From: Vibrio sagamiensis NBRC 104589
GTDB taxonomy: Bacteria > Pseudomonadota > Gammaproteobacteria > Enterobacterales > Vibrionaceae
Length of the DNA: 64,000 bases
Assembly: GCF_007990935.1 (NCBI RefSeq)
Contig: NZ_BJXJ01000006.1
Coordinates: 1-64,000 of the forward strand
Direction: 5' to 3'
Of this stretch, positions 61,368 to 64,000 are shown piece after piece; the first letter of the stretch is position 1, and each line of letters opens with the position of its first letter. Made by a program: the position numbers and the translations under genes. Below the pieces are notes generated by a model that was not told the DNA's origin, made no database searches, and worked only from the letters and a program-made list of their open reading frames with translations.

Positions 61368-63644
61368 ATGCAGTATCAAGTTTTAACTGTAGGTAACCCT
61401 AATAGTGGTAAGACGACGCTTTTTAACAGCTTAACAGGCGCTAAGCAGCATGTTGGAAACTGGGCTGGGGTGACAGTAGAAAAGAAAACAGGTCAATTTC
61501 AGCAAGCTGGTGACCAGTTTCTGCTGACCGATCTCCCAGGCATCTATTCATTAGATAGTGGCAACGATAGTAATAGTATTGACGAATCTATCGCTTCCCG
61601 TGCGGTGCTCACCCATCCTGCTGATGTGATTATTAATGTTATTGATGTTACGAGCCTTGAGCGCAGCCTATACATGACTTTGCAACTTCGAGAATTGGGT
61701 AGACCCATGATCGTGGTGTTAAATAAAATGGATGCTCTGAAGCGAGAACGTCGAGTCATTAATGCTACTGAGTTGGAGAAAGCATTAGGCTGTCCTGTAG
61801 TCAGTTTATCTGCGACCAATAAAGCTCAGGTCTTGCAATTTCGAGAAAAGCTTCATAAATCATTATTACAAGGTATTGCATTAACGGATATTCCTGTGAG
61901 CTACGATAGCTCAATGGAAGAGGCGATTGCAAAAGTCTCTGGCTTATTTGAAGAGCAAAGTGTTTCCCACCGAGCGTTAGCGATTCGTGCACTTGAGCAA
62001 GACGCATTAGTGCTCAACAGTTTGTCGGATGTAGATAGAAAAACAGTGGAACAGGCTACTGAAGGTTTAGCGCTTGATGTTGATTTACACGTTGCGGATA
62101 CCAAATATACTTATCTACACCAAGTGTGTAAAAAAGTTCGTCGCAGTGAAGGCAAATTAAGTCGTAGTGTGACAGAAAAGCTGGACCAGTTTATTTTAAA
62201 TAAATGGGTTGGCATTCCCTTCTTCTTTGTCGTCATGTACTTAATGTTTATGTTCTCGATCAATGTTGGTAGTGCATTTATCGACTTTTTTGATATTGGT
62301 GTGGGAGCGATTTTAGTCGACGGCGGTCATCAATTGCTTGATGGTCATTTGCCAGTCTGGCTGGTCACCATTCTTACTGATGGTATCGGCGGGGGCATTC
62401 AAACGGTTGCTACGTTTATCCCAGTGATCGCTTGTCTGTATCTATTTCTTGCCGTCATTGAAAGTTCTGGCTATATGGCTAGAGCGGCATTTGTTTTAGA
62501 TAAAGTGATGCAAAAGATAGGGTTACCAGGTAAAGCCTTTGTTCCTTTGGTGCTTGGCTTTGGTTGTAATGTTCCCTCAATCATGGCAACGCGTACTTTA
62601 GATCAAGAACGTGAACGCCGGCTTGCAGCCTCAATGGCTCCATTTATGTCTTGTGGGGCTCGTTTGCCTGTTTACGCTTTATTTGCCGCTGCATTCTTCC
62701 CTGGTTTCGGACAAAATATTGTATTTGCGCTGTACTTGTTGGGTATTGTTGCTGCGATATTTACTGGACTATTTTTAAAAAACACTTTGTATCCGGGCAG
62801 TAGCGATAGCTTGCTAATGGAGCTGCCTGATTATGAATTACCAACCTTACAGAACGTGGTGCTTAAGACTTGGCAGAAACTCAAACGTTTTGTTTTAGGT
62901 GCAGGACAAACCATCGTTATTGTTGTGACGATTTTAAGTTTCTTAAATTCTTTAGGTACCGATGGTAGCTTCGGTAATGAAGATAGTGAGCATTCAGTGC
63001 TTTCCAAAGCTGCTCAAGTTGTGACGCCTATTTTTGCCCCTATCGGCATAGAAGAGGAAAACTGGCCTGCGACGGTCGGTATTATAACGGGCATCTTTGC
63101 TAAAGAAGCCGTCGTCGGAACGTTGAATAGTTTATATACCACGCCTGAGGAAGGGACGGATGAAGTCTTCAATTTAGCGGATAAACTGGAAGAAGCGTTA
63201 CAAAGTATTCCTGACAACCTTGCGGCACTGAGCTATTCAGACCCTTTAGGCATTGAAGTCGGGGATTTAAGTGATGCAGCTATTGCAGCAGAAGAGCAAG
63301 CGGTGGATGCTTCAATTTTCGGTAATATTAAAGCTAAGTTTGGTTCGAGCAGCGCGGCTTTCTCTTATCTCATTTTCATTCTACTTTATACGCCTTGTGT
63401 CGCTGCTATGGGGGCTTATGTGCGAGAATTTGGTCACAAATTTGCAAGGTTTATTGCGCTTTGGACTATGGCTCTCGCTTACTTTGGAGCGACATTCTTT
63501 AACCAAATGACGCAACTATCGGCGACACCAGTTATAAGTGGGCTTTGGATGGTATTCATTGTGGCGCTCTTCATAAGTGCCTATCATATCTTTAAGTACG
63601 TGGGTAAAAAGCAGCAAGCTGTGAGCGAGATATCAACCTTATGA
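61368..63644 (+). CDS. feoB: Ferrous iron transporter FeoB
   Basis: 758 residues. N-terminal G protein with G1 GNPNSGKTT (9-17), G3 DLPG (55-58), G4 NKMD (119-122), then the helical GDI-like region and a polytopic membrane domain starting near residue 275 with two Gate motifs (the first including FGCNVPSIMATRT). Imports Fe2+ under low-oxygen or acidic conditions. Upstream FeoA and downstream FeoC are co-transcribed. Confidence 0.97.
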   Translation: MQYQVLTVGNPNSGKTTLFNSLTGAKQHVGNWAGVTVEKKTGQFQQAGDQFLLTDLPGIYSLDSGNDSNSIDESIASRAVLTHPADVIINVIDVTSLERSLYMTLQLRELGRPMIVVLNKMDALKRERRVINATELEKALGCPVVSLSATNKAQVLQFREKLHKSLLQGIALTDIPVSYDSSMEEAIAKVSGLFEEQSVSHRALAIRALEQDALVLNSLSDVDRKTVEQATEGLALDVDLHVADTKYTYLHQVCKKVRRSEGKLSRSVTEKLDQFILNKWVGIPFFFVVMYLMFMFSINVGSAFIDFFDIGVGAILVDGGHQLLDGHLPVWLVTILTDGIGGGIQTVATFIPVIACLYLFLAVIESSGYMARAAFVLDKVMQKIGLPGKAFVPLVLGFGCNVPSIMATRTLDQERERRLAASMAPFMSCGARLPVYALFAAAFFPGFGQNIVFALYLLGIVAAIFTGLFLKNTLYPGSSDSLLMELPDYELPTLQNVVLKTWQKLKRFVLGAGQTIVIVVTILSFLNSLGTDGSFGNEDSEHSVLSKAAQVVTPIFAPIGIEEENWPATVGIITGIFAKEAVVGTLNSLYTTPEEGTDEVFNLADKLEEALQSIPDNLAALSYSDPLGIEVGDLSDAAIAAEEQAVDASIFGNIKAKFGSSSAAFSYLIFILLYTPCVAAMGAYVREFGHKFARFIALWTMALAYFGATFFNQMTQLSATPVISGLWMVFIVALFISAYHIFKYVGKKQQAVSEISTL

Positions 63645-63871
63645 TTCTACAAGAACTTTATCAGTATATTGCGAGTAAGGAGACGGTCTCTCAAGCAGAG
63701 CTTGCTCAGCATTTTAGTATGAGTGAGGATGGTGTCGATGCCATGCTGAATGTTTGGGTTAAGAAAGGTAAAATTAGCCGTTTGATTGATACAAACAAGG
63801 TGCAGGGGGTGGCAAGAATCCGTTACACCATTACTAAGCAAGATGGCTTATCGATAACGGTAACGATGTAA
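63641..63871 (+). CDS. feoC: FeoC-like winged-helix protein
   Basis: 76 residues, ATGA overlap with feoB. Small winged helix (SQAELAQHFSMSEDGVDAMLNVWVKKGKISRL). No cysteine at all, so it cannot carry the iron-sulfur cluster proposed for enteric FeoC. In Vibrio the protein is thought to bind the FeoB G domain and affect FeoB level or assembly. Confidence 0.88.
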   Translation: MILQELYQYIASKETVSQAELAQHFSMSEDGVDAMLNVWVKKGKISRLIDTNKVQGVARIRYTITKQDGLSITVTM

Positions 63872-63900
63872 GCTTTCTCTATTCCTCATCATCTTTAAGC

Positions 63901-63944
63901 TCGCCTCTCTCATTAGCTTCATGCTACAAGAGAGGCGATTATTG
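63901..63944 (+). terminator. Terminator of feoABC
   Basis: TCGCCTCTCT (63901-63910) and AGAGAGGCGA (63929-63938), with a loose U-rich tail (TTATTGTT). The loop contains a second small stem (TAGC/GCTA). Nothing else is visible to the window end. Confidence 0.7.
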
Positions 63945-64000
63945 TTCAGTTTTTTACCTAATCTATCTATTACCTACTTATCTATTCACCTGTTCGTTTC

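Overview
The window is a stretch of the main chromosome of a Vibrio species (Vibrionaceae, Gammaproteobacteria). The evidence is a toxR-toxS pair divergent from htpG, Vibrio-type versions of ptsHI-crr, nagA-nagC/nagE, feoABC and gltA/sdhCDAB/sucABCD, AT-rich intergenic DNA and a classical trimeric porin. I see no rRNA, tRNA, CRISPR array, insertion sequence, integrase or prophage gene; almost everything is core housekeeping DNA with a few small orphan genes between conserved blocks.

Layout. 1-5.2 kb: minus-strand ptsH-ptsI-crr (general PTS proteins), cysK and cysZ (cysteine synthesis, sulfate uptake). 5.4-8.5 kb: zipA (division) and ligA (DNA ligase). 9-12.3 kb: an outer-membrane porin with a structured leader, a UPF0319/DUF2057 secreted protein, a 57-residue secreted peptide, then qmcA-nfeD. 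13.4-16.9 kb: cnoX (ybbN), an SDR, a TIGR01777 epimerase and a small zinc-ribbon membrane protein. 17-20.6 kb: toxRS divergent from heat-shock htpG with a sigma-32-like promoter. 20.9-27 kb: adk, hemH, a POT peptide transporter, rfaH, asnB. 27.2-33.5 kb: a CPA2 antiporter and the N-acetylglucosamine genes nagC, nagA and nagE with a CRP site between nagA and nagE. 33.7-41 kb: glnS, fur, an orphan secreted protein, fldA, a DUF2788 protein, ybfF, seqA, pgm. 41-54.3 kb: a DUF1853 protein, a Nif3-family protein, then the TCA cluster gltA (minus) divergent from sdhCDAB-sucABCD. 54.4-57 kb: znuBC divergent from znuA across a Zur-like palindrome. 57.2-60.6 kb: a 1135-residue membrane sensor-regulator. 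61.1-63.9 kb: feoABC.

How the genes fit together. The Crr/HPr/EI proteins at the left end can feed NagE (an EIICB without its own EIIA domain). Sugar-derived carbon then meets the citrate synthase to succinyl-CoA synthetase cluster. Fur, feoABC, fldA and hemH form an iron theme; znuABC carries a Zur operator. ToxR lies 8 kb from a porin gene, and ToxR is the known porin regulator in Vibrio.

The least ordinary items are: the 57160-60567 protein, which has the architecture of a Bacteroides-style hybrid two-component sensor (about two beta-propellers, Y_Y_Y, one membrane span, kinase-like region, AraC domain) but has no receiver domain and a kinase region that has lost its phosphoacceptor histidine and ATP-binding boxes; a run of five overlapping and mutually exclusive hairpins just downstream of it (60680-60815); structured leaders in front of the porin and adk; and a sucD 3' region with the layout of a 3'-UTR small RNA.
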